From Caproicibacter sp047833665 (lineage in GTDB: Bacteria > Bacillota > Clostridia > Oscillospirales > Acutalibacteraceae): 64,000 nucleotides of DNA. Positions 1-8,103 of this stretch are shown here, piece after piece (position 1 is the first letter of the stretch; each line of letters begins with the position of its first letter). The notes under the pieces were generated by a model. That model did no database searches, was not told where the DNA came from, and saw nothing but the letters and a program-made list of their open reading frames with translations. Where the stretch lies: NCBI GenBank assembly GCA_047833665.1, contig CP181261.1:1612001-1676000 (forward strand), read 5' to 3'. The translations under genes and the position numbers were made by a program.

Positions 1-287
1 AAATCGGTTCTGCAAGTGAAGTAAACGCGGTGGAAGAAGGATTAAATACAGGTGTCACCATGATTGCAAGTATTCATGCAGGGTCCATAGATGAATTTAC
101 AAGGCGAAATCAGGCGCAGAAACTTTTGAAAACGGGAGCTTTTGGAAATATTGCGGTTTTAGATGCAACCAGTGGGCCGGGAAAAATTGCAGGAATCTAT
201 AAAGCGGGTGATTTACTTGCTAAAGCTTGCAGGGGCATTGCTGCTGATGATGGCGGGAAGTCTCTCGGGATATATGGAATCGCGTAA
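1..287 (+). CDS. spoIIIAA: Stage III sporulation protein AA, C-terminal part
   Basis: The frame is open from the left edge, so only about 95 C-terminal residues are present. They contain the segment TMIASIHAGS followed by a basic KLLKTG stretch and an IAVLD strand, as in the end of the secretion-ATPase-like core of SpoIIIAA. That family is the cytoplasmic ATPase of the SpoIIIA-SpoIIQ channel linking mother cell and forespore. Synteny with the seven following spoIIIA genes makes the call firm. Its 3' end overlaps the start of spoIIIAB, suggesting coupled translation. The upstream promoter lies outside the window. Confidence 0.9.
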   Translation, partial: IGSASEVNAVEEGLNTGVTMIASIHAGSIDEFTRRNQAQKLLKTGAFGNIAVLDATSGPGKIAGIYKAGDLLAKACRGIAADDGGKSLGIYGIA

Positions 288-714
288 ACTTTTTGTTCGG
301 GTTGATAGTTTGGAGTTGTTTTTACGTTTTTTATCCGCTGCCAAAACAGAAATTCGCTATTCTGCTGTTCCGGTTGTTCAGGTTATCAAAAGGCATAGTT
401 CCGGTTTCAAATTTCTTGAGGAATGTGTAAGCAATTGTGAACAGGGGAACGGTTTTGCAGCTGCATGGAAATATGCAGTGACATATTGTGCGAAGCAGGA
501 CGGCTTTGCAGCAAACGATATAAAATTATTGCTTTCTTTTGGGGAAGGATTCGGCGCAAGTGACACAGATGGTCAGATTGCCCATTTGGAGCTGTATTCC
601 GAGTTGTTTGACACAAATTTGAAATCTGCTCGGGAAGACCGAAACCGGAAGTCCAAATTGTATCTGATGCTTGGCATTTTCGCCGGTTTATCGTCGGCAT
701 TGCTGTTGTGCTGA
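217..714 (+). CDS. spoIIIAB: Stage III sporulation protein AB
   Basis: About 165 residues if translation starts at the TTG at 217, which has a GGGTGA ribosome site 5 nt upstream and gives the family-typical start (M)LKLAGALLLMM. GTG at 208 or ATG at 163 are alternatives. An N-terminal membrane segment is followed by a helical soluble domain and a second hydrophobic segment at the C-terminus (LMLGIFAGLSSALLLC), the known SpoIIIAB layout that resembles type II secretion GspF proteins. The start lies inside the end of spoIIIAA. It belongs to the mother-cell-expressed spoIIIA operon. Confidence 0.85.
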   Translation: MLKLAGALLLMMAGSLSGYMESRKLFVRVDSLELFLRFLSAAKTEIRYSAVPVVQVIKRHSSGFKFLEECVSNCEQGNGFAAAWKYAVTYCAKQDGFAANDIKLLLSFGEGFGASDTDGQIAHLELYSELFDTNLKSAREDRNRKSKLYLMLGIFAGLSSALLLC

Positions 715-730
715 AAACGGAGGAAGAAAA

Positions 731-925
731 ATGGATGTGGATTTAATCTTTAAAATTGCGGCAATCGGAATTATTGTTTCGGTTTTAAATCAAGTTTTGG
801 CGCATTCCGGTCGTGAAGAACAAGCTATGATGACAACTTTGGCAGGGCTGATAGTGGTATTAATGATGATTGTTCAACAAATCAGCACATTATTTAAAAC
901 GATTAAATCCATATTTGGTTTGTAA
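731..925 (+). CDS. spoIIIAC: Stage III sporulation protein AC
   Basis: A 64-residue integral membrane protein with two hydrophobic helices (IFKIAAIGIIVSVLNQVLA and LAGLIVVLMMIVQQI) joined by a short polar loop. Size and sequence are typical of SpoIIIAC. The start ATG at 731 is chosen because a strong GGAGGAAG site precedes it; the longer frame from 671 only reads through spoIIIAB. It lies 16 nt after spoIIIAB and 1 nt before spoIIIAD, within the sporulation channel operon. Confidence 0.92.
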   Translation: MDVDLIFKIAAIGIIVSVLNQVLAHSGREEQAMMTTLAGLIVVLMMIVQQISTLFKTIKSIFGL

Positions 926-926
926 A

Positions 927-1316
927 ATGAATGTCGTTGGAATTGCAGGGATAGCTGTCTGCACGGCGGTAATGGCCGCTATGCTGCGCAGATATCATCA
1001 GGAATATGCTGTACTGCTAAGCATTGCAGCAGGCGTTGTCATCTTGCTTGAAATTTTTAAGGGAATTGCTCCCACCATAAAACAGGTTCGTACATTGTTT
1101 TCTGCATCCGGATTGTCAGCAGATTATATTTTAATTTTATTCAAAACCCTTGGAATTAGCTTTCTTGCTCAATTTGCCTCCGATGCTTGCCGTGATGCGG
1201 AGGAAGACGCGCTGGCTTCTAAAATGGAGCTTGCTGGAAAAATTGCGATTGTGGTTTTGTCACTGCCTTTGTTTGAGAAAATAGCGGAGACAGCAATAAA
1301 CCTGATTGGTGGGTAA
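927..1316 (+). CDS. spoIIIAD: Stage III sporulation protein AD
   Basis: A 129-residue polytopic membrane protein that begins MNVVGIAGIAV one nucleotide after the spoIIIAC stop. Three or four hydrophobic segments and the conserved acidic-basic centre (ASDACRDAEEDALASKMELAGK) match SpoIIIAD, a membrane subunit of the mother cell-forespore channel. No separate ribosome site is obvious at the start, so translation is probably coupled to spoIIIAC. The gene ends 3 nt before spoIIIAE. Confidence 0.92.
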   Translation: MNVVGIAGIAVCTAVMAAMLRRYHQEYAVLLSIAAGVVILLEIFKGIAPTIKQVRTLFSASGLSADYILILFKTLGISFLAQFASDACRDAEEDALASKMELAGKIAIVVLSLPLFEKIAETAINLIGG

Positions 1317-1319
1317 AAC

Positions 1320-2483
1320 ATGAAAAAAGTATTCTGTCTGATTGCTGTAATGATTATTTTGTTTCTGCCCTGCCATTCGGTGAAAGCGGCAGCAGAGGAA
1401 ATTTCTTTCCAAAATAACATAACGGAGCAGTTTTATCAAGACCAGTTTAAGGAAAGCGGGGCAGAGGATCTTCCAGACAGTTTATCTCCGGAAACAAAAA
1501 AAATACTACGGGACCTCGGCGTGGAGGAAACCGATTGGAACTCTATTGTTTCTATTTCCCCTGAAAGCTACTTTCAAAAAATTCTAAATATCTTTTCAGG
1601 ACAAGCCAAAAATCCATTGAAAATTCTTTGCGGTGTTATCGCTGTCATTTTGCTCTGTGCGCTTTTAAATGGCATGAAACTGTCATTTGGTGAAAAGCAA
1701 ATGGGCGAGGTGATTGGCATGGTAGGAACGCTCTGCATTTGTACCATTGTTGTTACGCCGCTTGTTTCCTGTATTCATGATGCTGCGGATGTATTAAATG
1801 CCGCTTCCGGATTTTTACTGGCGTGTATTCCAATTTTGACGGGAATCATGATAGCTGCCGGGCAGCCTGTTTCCGCTGGCTCCTATCATCTTCTGATGCT
1901 TGGTGCGGGCAACATCATTTCAGTTCTGTCATCCAATTTTTTTATCCCCATGCTGAATATATTTCTTGCCTTGTCCATTGTGTCGGCTGTTTCACCTGAT
2001 ATTCATCTGAACGGCCTGTGTGCCGCTATGAATAAAATGGTCAAGTGGATTATGGGACTTTGCATGACGCTTTTTACCGGATTGATTACCATGCATTCTA
2101 TTGTGTCATCATCTCTGGACAACACAGGCTCGAAAGCGGCAAAGTTTGTTGTCAGCAGTTTTGTTCCTGTTGTCGGCAATGCATTGGGTGAAGCACTTCA
2201 AACTGTAACCGGCTGCATAAAGCTGCTTAAATCCGGTGTCAGCGCTTTCGGACTCCTTGCCGGGATTTTTATTTTTCTGCCCATCATCGCGGAATGTATG
2301 CTCTGGATTTTGACGCTGGATCTCTGTGCAGGTATTAGCCAAATATTTGAACTTGATGGTATCACATCTCTTTTAAAGGCATCGTCCGACGTTGTTTCCA
2401 CCATGCTGGCTATTCTTCTGTGCAGCATGATGATTCTGATTATTTCAACAGTTGTGATGCTGATTGTCGGAGGCGTGAAATGA
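1320..2483 (+). CDS. spoIIIAE: Stage III sporulation protein AE
   Basis: A 387-residue protein with a signal peptide (KKVFCLIAVMIILFLPCHS, ending near VKAAAEE), an acidic extracytoplasmic stretch to about residue 95, and then six to eight membrane helices. This is the architecture and length of SpoIIIAE, the large membrane subunit of the SpoIIIA complex. It starts 3 nt after spoIIIAD and its TGA stop overlaps the ATG of spoIIIAF in an ATGA arrangement. Confidence 0.93.
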   Translation: MKKVFCLIAVMIILFLPCHSVKAAAEEISFQNNITEQFYQDQFKESGAEDLPDSLSPETKKILRDLGVEETDWNSIVSISPESYFQKILNIFSGQAKNPLKILCGVIAVILLCALLNGMKLSFGEKQMGEVIGMVGTLCICTIVVTPLVSCIHDAADVLNAASGFLLACIPILTGIMIAAGQPVSAGSYHLLMLGAGNIISVLSSNFFIPMLNIFLALSIVSAVSPDIHLNGLCAAMNKMVKWIMGLCMTLFTGLITMHSIVSSSLDNTGSKAAKFVVSSFVPVVGNALGEALQTVTGCIKLLKSGVSAFGLLAGIFIFLPIIAECMLWILTLDLCAGISQIFELDGITSLLKASSDVVSTMLAILLCSMMILIISTVVMLIVGGVK

Positions 2484-2959
2484 GCGGTATAAGAGAATGG
2501 GCAATGGTGATTTGCCTTGCGGCTTTATCTGCGGCCATGCTGCAAAGCCTTGTACCGAGCGGTTCAATGGAGCGAATGGCAAAGTTCGTAATCGGCGCTT
2601 TTATCATCTGTGCTCTGATTTCGCCGATTTCCAGAGCAGCTCCGCAAATCAATGCCATGCTAAAAACGGAAGGGCGCCCGGCCGAGGAAAATAAAATGCT
2701 CAATTCCACCGTAAATGAGCAATTTGAAGAAGCCGCAAGGCAGAGTATCATCGGTTTGGTTCAATCGGAGCTAAAACGGATGGGGATATTTTGTAAAAAT
2801 GTTCAGGTAATTATGGATACGAATGACAATGGCAGCATATCAATTAATAAAGTCATTGTAACTCTTGACAGAGAAGAAGTATCCGGACACGCAGATGTCT
2901 CGTCCGAGCTGGAAAAAACGCTGGGAATTAAAACGGAGGTCGTTTCCGATGAAGGCTGA
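2480..2959 (+). CDS. spoIIIAF: Stage III sporulation protein AF
   Basis: A 159-residue protein beginning MSGIREWAMVI, with two N-terminal membrane helices (to about residue 60) and a soluble C-terminal alpha/beta domain related to the ring-building domains of SpoIIIAG and SpoIIIAH. The ATG overlaps the spoIIIAE stop (ATGA), which decides the start over the longer frame from 2420. The 3' end overlaps spoIIIAG by 11 nt. Family knowledge places it in the mother-cell membrane as part of the feeding-tube apparatus. Confidence 0.9.
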   Translation: MSGIREWAMVICLAALSAAMLQSLVPSGSMERMAKFVIGAFIICALISPISRAAPQINAMLKTEGRPAEENKMLNSTVNEQFEEAARQSIIGLVQSELKRMGIFCKNVQVIMDTNDNGSISINKVIVTLDREEVSGHADVSSELEKTLGIKTEVVSDEG

Positions 2960-3539
2960 CATAAAAGAAGGAAAAGCCCGGGGGACCGGCCTGTTCGATC
3001 TTCTGGCAGCAAATGAAAATTATCGCAAAATCATATTGGGCGCAGGGGTGATTGGAATTGCATTGATTTTTCTTTCTAGCTTTCTGACAAGCGGTGAAAA
3101 TACAGCGCCGAAAACAGACTCATCGCAAAAAACTTACACAGCAGAAGAGTATGAAACACATCTTGAACAGGAACTGACGGATCTAATTACAAAAATTCAG
3201 GGAGTTGGAAATGCCAACGTCATGGTGACACTGGAACGAACCAAACAATCGGTGTACGCAAAGGAAGAAAAAATCAGCGGTCAAACAACAAAAGATCAAT
3301 CGAATGGTTTAACACGGGATGAAACTGACCAAAGCAATGAAACCAATTACATTCTGGTAAAAGGCGCTGATGGCTCTGAGCAGGCGCTTTCAGTAACGGA
3401 GATTCAGCCGATTGTCAAAGGTGTGGTTGTAGTTTGCGACGGCGGCAGCAGCCCGGCGGTTCAGCAAAATGTAATCGATGCCGTTACAACGGCTTTGGGC
3501 ATTTCTTCCGCGCGGGTGTGCGTGATAAAAGCAAAATAA
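2949..3539 (+). CDS. spoIIIAG: Stage III sporulation protein AG
   Basis: A 196-residue protein with a short basic cytoplasmic end, one membrane helix at about residues 31-47 (IILGAGVIGIALIFLSSFL) and an extracytoplasmic ring-building domain (NANVMVTLERTKQSVYA, later VKGVVVVCDGG). This is the layout of SpoIIIAG, which forms a large ring in the intermembrane space. The ATG at 2949 has GGAGGT 8 nt upstream and lies inside the end of spoIIIAF; the longer frame from 2865 is the shadow of that overlap. Confidence 0.92.
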   Translation: MKADIKEGKARGTGLFDLLAANENYRKIILGAGVIGIALIFLSSFLTSGENTAPKTDSSQKTYTAEEYETHLEQELTDLITKIQGVGNANVMVTLERTKQSVYAKEEKISGQTTKDQSNGLTRDETDQSNETNYILVKGADGSEQALSVTEIQPIVKGVVVVCDGGSSPAVQQNVIDAVTTALGISSARVCVIKAK

Positions 3540-3561
3540 AGAAAACAGGGGGAATTTACGT

Positions 3562-4140
3562 ATGAATATGGGCAAACGACAACTTGTTCTTGCGGCTTTG
3601 GTTGTTGCGCTGGGAGCGGCCGTATATCTTAACTGGGCGCTGTCGGGAAACACGCAGCTTCCCGCAACGGATGCTGTCACATCAGGTCGGGAGTTAGGAG
3701 AAACTTTGCTTGTAAACGCTTCTGGAAATGAAAGCAGCAGTACCTCCGATGAAAATACCTCGGCTGTTGACACAAGTGCGAGCGTTGCGGCAGATGATTA
3801 TTTTACTTCTGCCAGACTTTCGAGGGAAAAAGCAAGGGATGAAGCAGTTGAAACACTGCAAAAAATCATCAACGGTTCAAATCAAACAGATACCGCAAAA
3901 CAGACCGCTACATCGCAAGCTAATGTGATTGCAAAAAATATTGTTAAGGAAACTGAAATTGAGAATTTGATAAAAGCAAAAGGATTTGAAGACTGCGTTG
4001 TGTTCTTGCAGGATGATGAATGCAGTGTAGTTGTAAAAACCAAGTCAAATTCTCAAAATGACGCGATTGTCATTCGTGATATCGTGGCAGACCAAGCAAA
4101 TATTTCTTATGATAAAATCAAGATTGTTGAATGTGAATAG
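3562..4140 (+). CDS. spoIIIAH: Stage III sporulation protein AH
   Basis: A 192-residue protein beginning MNMGKRQLVLAALVVALGAA, a basic end followed by one membrane anchor and YLNW, typical of SpoIIIAH. A Ser/Thr-rich linker (about residues 35-75) leads to a C-terminal YscJ-like ring-building domain. In the family this domain docks with forespore SpoIIQ across the septum. An AGGGGGAA ribosome site precedes the start. It is the last gene of the operon and is followed by a terminator-like hairpin. Confidence 0.93.
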   Translation: MNMGKRQLVLAALVVALGAAVYLNWALSGNTQLPATDAVTSGRELGETLLVNASGNESSSTSDENTSAVDTSASVAADDYFTSARLSREKARDEAVETLQKIINGSNQTDTAKQTATSQANVIAKNIVKETEIENLIKAKGFEDCVVFLQDDECSVVVKTKSNSQNDAIVIRDIVADQANISYDKIKIVECE

Positions 4141-4168
4141 TTGTGTTCACTGACAAATGTGGTATAAT
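4141..4168 (+). promoter_or_regulatory. Candidate sigma-A promoter for nusB
   Basis: TTGTGT at 4141-4146, a 16-nt spacer, and a consensus TATAAT at 4163-4168. Transcription would begin near 4175, upstream of the hairpin at 4202-4228, so nusB mRNA would carry that hairpin in its leader. The -35 box is imperfect; prediction only. Confidence 0.45.
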
Positions 4169-4201
4169 AATCCCCGTGGATGATACGGTGAAACAATGGA
4201 G

Positions 4202-4228
4202 CCCTCCACAGCGTGGAGGGTTTGTTTT
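4202..4228 (+). terminator. Rho-independent terminator between spoIIIAH and nusB
   Basis: A perfect 8-bp GC-rich stem, CCCTCCAC (4202-4209) and GTGGAGGG (4213-4220), with a 3-nt loop, is followed by TTTGTTTT. It would end the spoIIIA transcript. Because a candidate promoter lies upstream of it, it may also act as an attenuator in the nusB leader. Confidence 0.8.
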
Positions 4229-4259
4229 CATAAAAAACTATAGAATCACGGGGGACAAC

Positions 4260-4667
4260 ATGAAAAGACGCGAAGCGCGTGAACAGGCTTTTTCTTTGCT
4301 TTTTGCAAAAAGCATCAATCATGACAACATCAGGAATATTGTTACGGCGGCAAATGAAGCAAACGATCAACCAATTGATGATTTTGCGGAAATGACTGCT
4401 GCAGGCGTAGAAGAACATCTAACAAATTTGGATGAAATGATAGAAAATTTCACTCGCGGTTGGAAAGTGCAGCGACTTTCAAAAGTTTCGCTCTCTATTC
4501 TGCGCCTTGCGTTTTACGAAATCCTTTATGAAAAAGATATCCCAACCAGCGTATCAATTAACGAGGCAGTGGAATTGGCTAAGAAATATGGAACCGCAGA
4601 GGATGCTCCGTTTGTCAATGGCGTGTTGGGGTCCTTTGCAAAAAAGCAGGAATCGGAACATGCCTAA
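4260..4667 (+). CDS. nusB: Transcription antitermination factor NusB
   Basis: 135 residues starting MKRREAREQAFSLLFA, the diagnostic NusB N-terminus; the whole length is the alpha-helical NusB fold, ending with the conserved NEAVELAKKYGTAEDAPFVNGVLG block. NusB with NusE (S10) binds boxA RNA for rRNA antitermination. The start follows GGGGGACAAC. The Asp23-family gene often found between spoIIIAH and nusB is absent. The 3' end overlaps the next gene by 8 nt. Confidence 0.95.
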   Translation: MKRREAREQAFSLLFAKSINHDNIRNIVTAANEANDQPIDDFAEMTAAGVEEHLTNLDEMIENFTRGWKVQRLSKVSLSILRLAFYEILYEKDIPTSVSINEAVELAKKYGTAEDAPFVNGVLGSFAKKQESEHA

Positions 4668-5592
4668 CGTTTTGGGAATTGACACCAGTAATTATACGAC
4701 GTCTGCGGCTCTGTTGGAAAATGAAAAGATTTATCAAAGCAAGATGCTGCTGCCGGTTAAAAAAGGACAGCTTGGCCTTCGCCAAAGTGATGCTGTGTTT
4801 CATCATGTTGTTCAGCTGCCACAGGTGCTTTCCAAGCTTCCCATCGGAGAGTCGGACCTTCTGGCTGTAGGTGTATCCAATCGCCCGAGAAATATAGAAG
4901 GCTCGTATATGCCGTGCTTTTTAACAGGGTTTGGTTCTGCACAGGCGATTGCACAAGTAAAGCAAATTCCGCTTCACCCCTTTTCCCACCAGCAGGGGCA
5001 TATTGCAGCAGCTCTTTATTCTGCGAACAAACTGACACTTTTGCACGAGCAGTTCCTTGCTTTTCACGTTTCCGGAGGAACTACGGAAGCCGTTTTGGTT
5101 ACTCCGGATGACAATGAGATCTTTCATACTAAAATCGTTGCACGTTCCTTAGACTTAAAAGGAGGACAAGCCGTCGACCGCGTTGGTGCCATGTTGGGGC
5201 TGCCGTTTCCGGCAGGAAAAGAATTGGAGAAACTTGCGCAAAAATGCAATTGCAATATATCTGTTCGGGCGACGATGAAAGGAGCCGATTGTTCGCTGTC
5301 CGGTGTGGAAAATCGCTGCCGGGCGATGCTGGAGCGCGGTGCTCCTCAGGAGGAGATTGCCGCGTTTTGTCTGGCTTCAATTTTAGCGGCGCTGGAAGGA
5401 ATGACAGAGGTTTTACTGAAACAATTAGGCAATCTTCCGCTGGTGTTTGCCGGCGGTGTCATGTCTAATTCTATTTTGCGCGCTGCGCTAGAGAATAAAT
5501 ACGGAGCTTTCTTTGCAGAGCCGGATTTTTCCTGCGATAACGCTGCGGGGATCGCAGTACTTGCTGCATGGAAAGAAGGGCTTTTACAATGA
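4660..5592 (+). CDS. Kae1/TsaD-like peptidase M22 family protein
   Basis: 310 residues starting MPNVLGIDTSNYTTSAAL, an ASKHA nucleotide-binding phosphate loop, followed by the metal-binding set HPFSHQQGHIAAA, HVSGGTTEAVLV and a C-terminal FAGGVMSNSILR motif. These are features of the Kae1/TsaD/M22 family that includes the tRNA t6A synthesis subunit. This is the shorter clostridial paralog usually found next to nusB-xseA, so it should not be taken as TsaD itself; its substrate is not established from sequence. It overlaps nusB by 8 nt and xseA by 4 nt (ATGA), implying one operon. Confidence 0.8.
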   Translation: MPNVLGIDTSNYTTSAALLENEKIYQSKMLLPVKKGQLGLRQSDAVFHHVVQLPQVLSKLPIGESDLLAVGVSNRPRNIEGSYMPCFLTGFGSAQAIAQVKQIPLHPFSHQQGHIAAALYSANKLTLLHEQFLAFHVSGGTTEAVLVTPDDNEIFHTKIVARSLDLKGGQAVDRVGAMLGLPFPAGKELEKLAQKCNCNISVRATMKGADCSLSGVENRCRAMLERGAPQEEIAAFCLASILAALEGMTEVLLKQLGNLPLVFAGGVMSNSILRAALENKYGAFFAEPDFSCDNAAGIAVLAAWKEGLLQ

Positions 5593-6839
5593 ACAAAATG
5601 ACACCAATGACGCCAATGATATTAAGTGTTACTCAGTTGAATACGTATATTCGTTCCATCTTAGAGCAAGATCCGCATTTAATGCAGGTATTTGTGGCCG
5701 GGGAAATATCTAATTTTAAAAACAATTATCGGTCCGGACACTTTTATTTGTCATTGAAAGATGAGAAAAGTGTTGTGAAAGCTGTGATGTTTTCCCGTTA
5801 TACCCAGCGACTGCGTTTTATGCCGGAAGATGGTATGAAAGTTATTGCCCGCGGATATGTGAGCGTCTATGAGCCATCCGGACAATATCAACTTTATATT
5901 GAAGATCTTCAGCCGGACGGAGCGGGTGCCCTCAGTATTGCGTTTGAGCAGTTGAAAAAGAAACTGGATGCGGAGGGATTGTTTGGCAATCATCGGCCGA
6001 TTCCAAAATTCCCTGAAACAATCGGGGTGATTACATCGCCGTCCGGAGCCGCTGTACACGATATTTTTTCCGTGCTGGAACGGAGATATCCCATTGCTCA
6101 AATCGTTTTCTGCCCGGTTCCGGTTCAGGGAACGGATGCCGCACCCCAAATTGCAAAAGCAATTGAAAAGTTTAATCAGCTAAAATGTGCGGATGTCTTA
6201 ATTGTTGGCCGCGGCGGCGGTTCTTTGGAAGATCTCTGGCCTTTTAATGAGGAAATTGTAGCCCGTGCGGTGGCGGCCTCCAACATACCGGTAATATCAG
6301 CGGTCGGCCACGAAACGGATTTTACCATTTGTGATTTTGCCGCAGATCTACGTGCTCCAACACCTTCCGCTGCGGCAGAACTGGCCGTGCCGGATCAAGC
6401 GGAACTGATGGCGGAACTTAAGAATCTTCAACAGCGTTTGAAACAAGCAATGGATTCGAAACTAGCGGCAGCACGCCATAGATTGGACAGACTGTTAGAA
6501 AGCCATGTTTTTCGAAATCCGCTGGAACGCCTTGAATTGCAGAGAATAAAAATCGATCAGCTTTCATCTGCTTTAAAATCAGATATCACAAGGCAACTTC
6601 AAAATTGTAAAAATCTGCTTGCAGTTGAAAGTGGCAGACTGAATGCACTAAGCCCCCTCGCCGTTCTGTCACGCGGCTATGCTGTAGCCTGCAACAGAGA
6701 TGGCATTCCGCTTGCTCACGCATCGCAGGTGCAAAAAGGAAGCACTCTGTTGCTGAAAATGAACGATGGTGACATCAACTGTACTGTAGAAGATGTTAAA
6801 ATCCGAAGTATGAAACGAACGGAGGAGGGTATCCTGTGA
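5589..6839 (+). CDS. xseA: Exodeoxyribonuclease VII large subunit
   Basis: 416 residues. An N-terminal OB-fold DNA-binding domain (SVTQLNTYIRSILEQD, VAGEISNFK) leads to the catalytic domain with ITSPSGAAVHDI, GRGGGSLEDLWPFNEE and SAVGHETDFTI, then a long helical/coiled-coil region and a C-terminal segment (SRGYAV). ExoVII degrades single-stranded DNA and works with several XseB subunits, encoded next. The ATG overlaps the previous stop; internal ATGs at 5598 and 5607 are alternative starts. The 3' end overlaps the GTG of xseB. Confidence 0.95.
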   Translation: MNKMTPMTPMILSVTQLNTYIRSILEQDPHLMQVFVAGEISNFKNNYRSGHFYLSLKDEKSVVKAVMFSRYTQRLRFMPEDGMKVIARGYVSVYEPSGQYQLYIEDLQPDGAGALSIAFEQLKKKLDAEGLFGNHRPIPKFPETIGVITSPSGAAVHDIFSVLERRYPIAQIVFCPVPVQGTDAAPQIAKAIEKFNQLKCADVLIVGRGGGSLEDLWPFNEEIVARAVAASNIPVISAVGHETDFTICDFAADLRAPTPSAAAELAVPDQAELMAELKNLQQRLKQAMDSKLAAARHRLDRLLESHVFRNPLERLELQRIKIDQLSSALKSDITRQLQNCKNLLAVESGRLNALSPLAVLSRGYAVACNRDGIPLAHASQVQKGSTLLLKMNDGDINCTVEDVKIRSMKRTEEGIL

Positions 6840-7057
6840 AACAGAAGATGACCTTTGAAAAAGCCATTGCAAGGCTGGAGGAAATTGTTGCACAGATGGA
6901 GACCGGGGAATTGACGCTGGAAGAATCTCTCAAACTTTTTGAGGAGGGTTCCGCTCTTTCCTCCTTGTGCTACCATAAACTTTCGGAAGCTGAGCAAAAG
7001 GTTCGTGAAATTGAGGAACTCAATGAAAGGGAAGGAACAGTGGATGAGTCGAATTGA
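6836..7057 (+). CDS. xseB: Exodeoxyribonuclease VII small subunit
   Basis: A 73-residue helical protein with the diagnostic FEKAIARLEEIVAQMETGEL and LEESLKLFEEG stretches of XseB. It starts at a GTG that overlaps the xseA stop (GTGA), so the two subunits are translationally coupled, as is usual. The 3' end overlaps ispA by about 14 nt. Confidence 0.95.
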   Translation: MKQKMTFEKAIARLEEIVAQMETGELTLEESLKLFEEGSALSSLCYHKLSEAEQKVREIEELNEREGTVDESN

Positions 7058-8051
7058 ACCGCAGAAATATGGAGAAGTAATAGAGGCAAGCCTTGAAAAA
7101 TATGTTCCGCAAGTCAACCTCTTGCAAAAGCGTTTGTTTGAGGCTATGCGATACAGTCTTCTTTCGGGAGGAAAGAGAATTCGCCCAATTCTGCTGCTGG
7201 AATTCTGTGGCGTTTGCGGCGGAGACCAACAATCCGCCGTTCCATTTGCCTGCGCTGTTGAAATGATTCATACCTATTCACTCATTCACGACGATCTTCC
7301 ATGCATGGATAATGACGCAATTCGGCGGGGAAAACCGGCAAATCACATTGCCTTCGGTGAAGCACAGGCTTTGCTTGCCGGAGATGCGTTATTGACAATG
7401 GCGTTTGAGACGATGCTCTCACCGGATAGTATTGCAGCAGTAGGGCCTCAGCGGGCAGCAGCAGCCGCCGGGATTTTGGCGAAAGCATCCGGTGCATACG
7501 GCATGGTGGGCGGACAGATGATTGATTTAGAAAGTGTCGGAAAACAGGTTTCCGCAGACACGCTGATTCAGATGGATCAGTGTAAAACCGGAGCATTGAT
7601 TTGCGCGGCAGCTAAAATGGGATGTGTTTTGGCCGGTGCAGGGGAAGCAAAACTGCATGCTGCGGAGAAATATGCAAATTCTATTGGTTTAGCGTTCCAA
7701 ATTATGGATGATATCTTAGATGTAGAGGGAGAACAAGATTCACTCGGCAAACCGGTGGGCAGCGATCAAGAAAAAGGGAAAAGTACTTATGTTTCCATTT
7801 TAGGTTTGGAAAAAGCCCGTGCTTTGGTGCAGGAGTTAACAAATGAAGCGATTTCTGCACTGGACTGTTTCGGAGAGCAGGGCAACTATTTAAAAAACCT
7901 TGCAGTGCAGGAGACAAATGAACTTTCTGTTTCGGAGAGCAGGGCAACACGTGACACTTTCTTCACGGAAAAATTGAGAGTTGTTCCATTGACAGAGTTG
8001 ACGAAATATGATATGCTTAATAAGCCGCTTATTCCGGGCTGTAAGCTGTAA
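7044..8051 (+). CDS. ispA: Polyprenyl (farnesyl/geranylgeranyl) diphosphate synthase with an aberrant C-terminus
   Basis: 335 residues, about 40 longer than the usual 290-300. The core is standard: GGKRIRPILLLEFC, the first Asp-rich motif DDLPCMDND, GDALLTMAFE, and the second Asp-rich motif FQIMDDILD with the trailing KPVGSDQEKGKSTY. The product would feed undecaprenyl and quinone-type isoprenoids. After NYLKNLA the sequence leaves the family pattern and reads through the rplU promoter and leader region. A 22-bp direct repeat (7865-7886 and 7927-7948) lies at this point and a +1 frame stop occurs near 7917, so a C-terminal frameshift or rearrangement is likely. The catalytic part is complete. 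Confidence 0.9.
   Translation: MSRIEPQKYGEVIEASLEKYVPQVNLLQKRLFEAMRYSLLSGGKRIRPILLLEFCGVCGGDQQSAVPFACAVEMIHTYSLIHDDLPCMDNDAIRRGKPANHIAFGEAQALLAGDALLTMAFETMLSPDSIAAVGPQRAAAAAGILAKASGAYGMVGGQMIDLESVGKQVSADTLIQMDQCKTGALICAAAKMGCVLAGAGEAKLHAAEKYANSIGLAFQIMDDILDVEGEQDSLGKPVGSDQEKGKSTYVSILGLEKARALVQELTNEAISALDCFGEQGNYLKNLAVQETNELSVSESRATRDTFFTEKLRVVPLTELTKYDMLNKPLIPGCKL
7989..8017 (+). promoter_or_regulatory. Promoter for rplU-prp-rpmA
   Basis: TTGACA at 7989-7994, a 17-nt spacer and TATGCT at 8012-8017. It lies inside the extended 3' end of ispA, with the transcription start expected near 8024, just before the L21-type leader. Confidence 0.65.
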
Positions 8052-8103
8052 GAGGGAAACCCGCCCGAGAATAGCGAGACTGAAGTAAAGGCAGGGCCTA
8101 GTT
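8024..8103 (+). promoter_or_regulatory. Probable L21 leader (ribosomal protein autoregulatory RNA)
   Basis: The segment between the promoter and the rplU ATG contains GAGACTGAAGTA (8078-8089) preceded by a small stem around CCCGCCCGAG. This resembles the conserved core of the Firmicutes L21 leader located before rplU operons. The match is from recalled consensus, not a covariance-model search; exact ends are approximate. No conventional AGGAGG is seen directly before the rplU start. Confidence 0.55.

Noticed and set aside
4660..5592. True tsaD
   Set aside because: The metal and nucleotide motifs fit the superfamily, but the length and nusB-xseA position mark the clostridial paralog; TsaD proper is usually longer and elsewhere.
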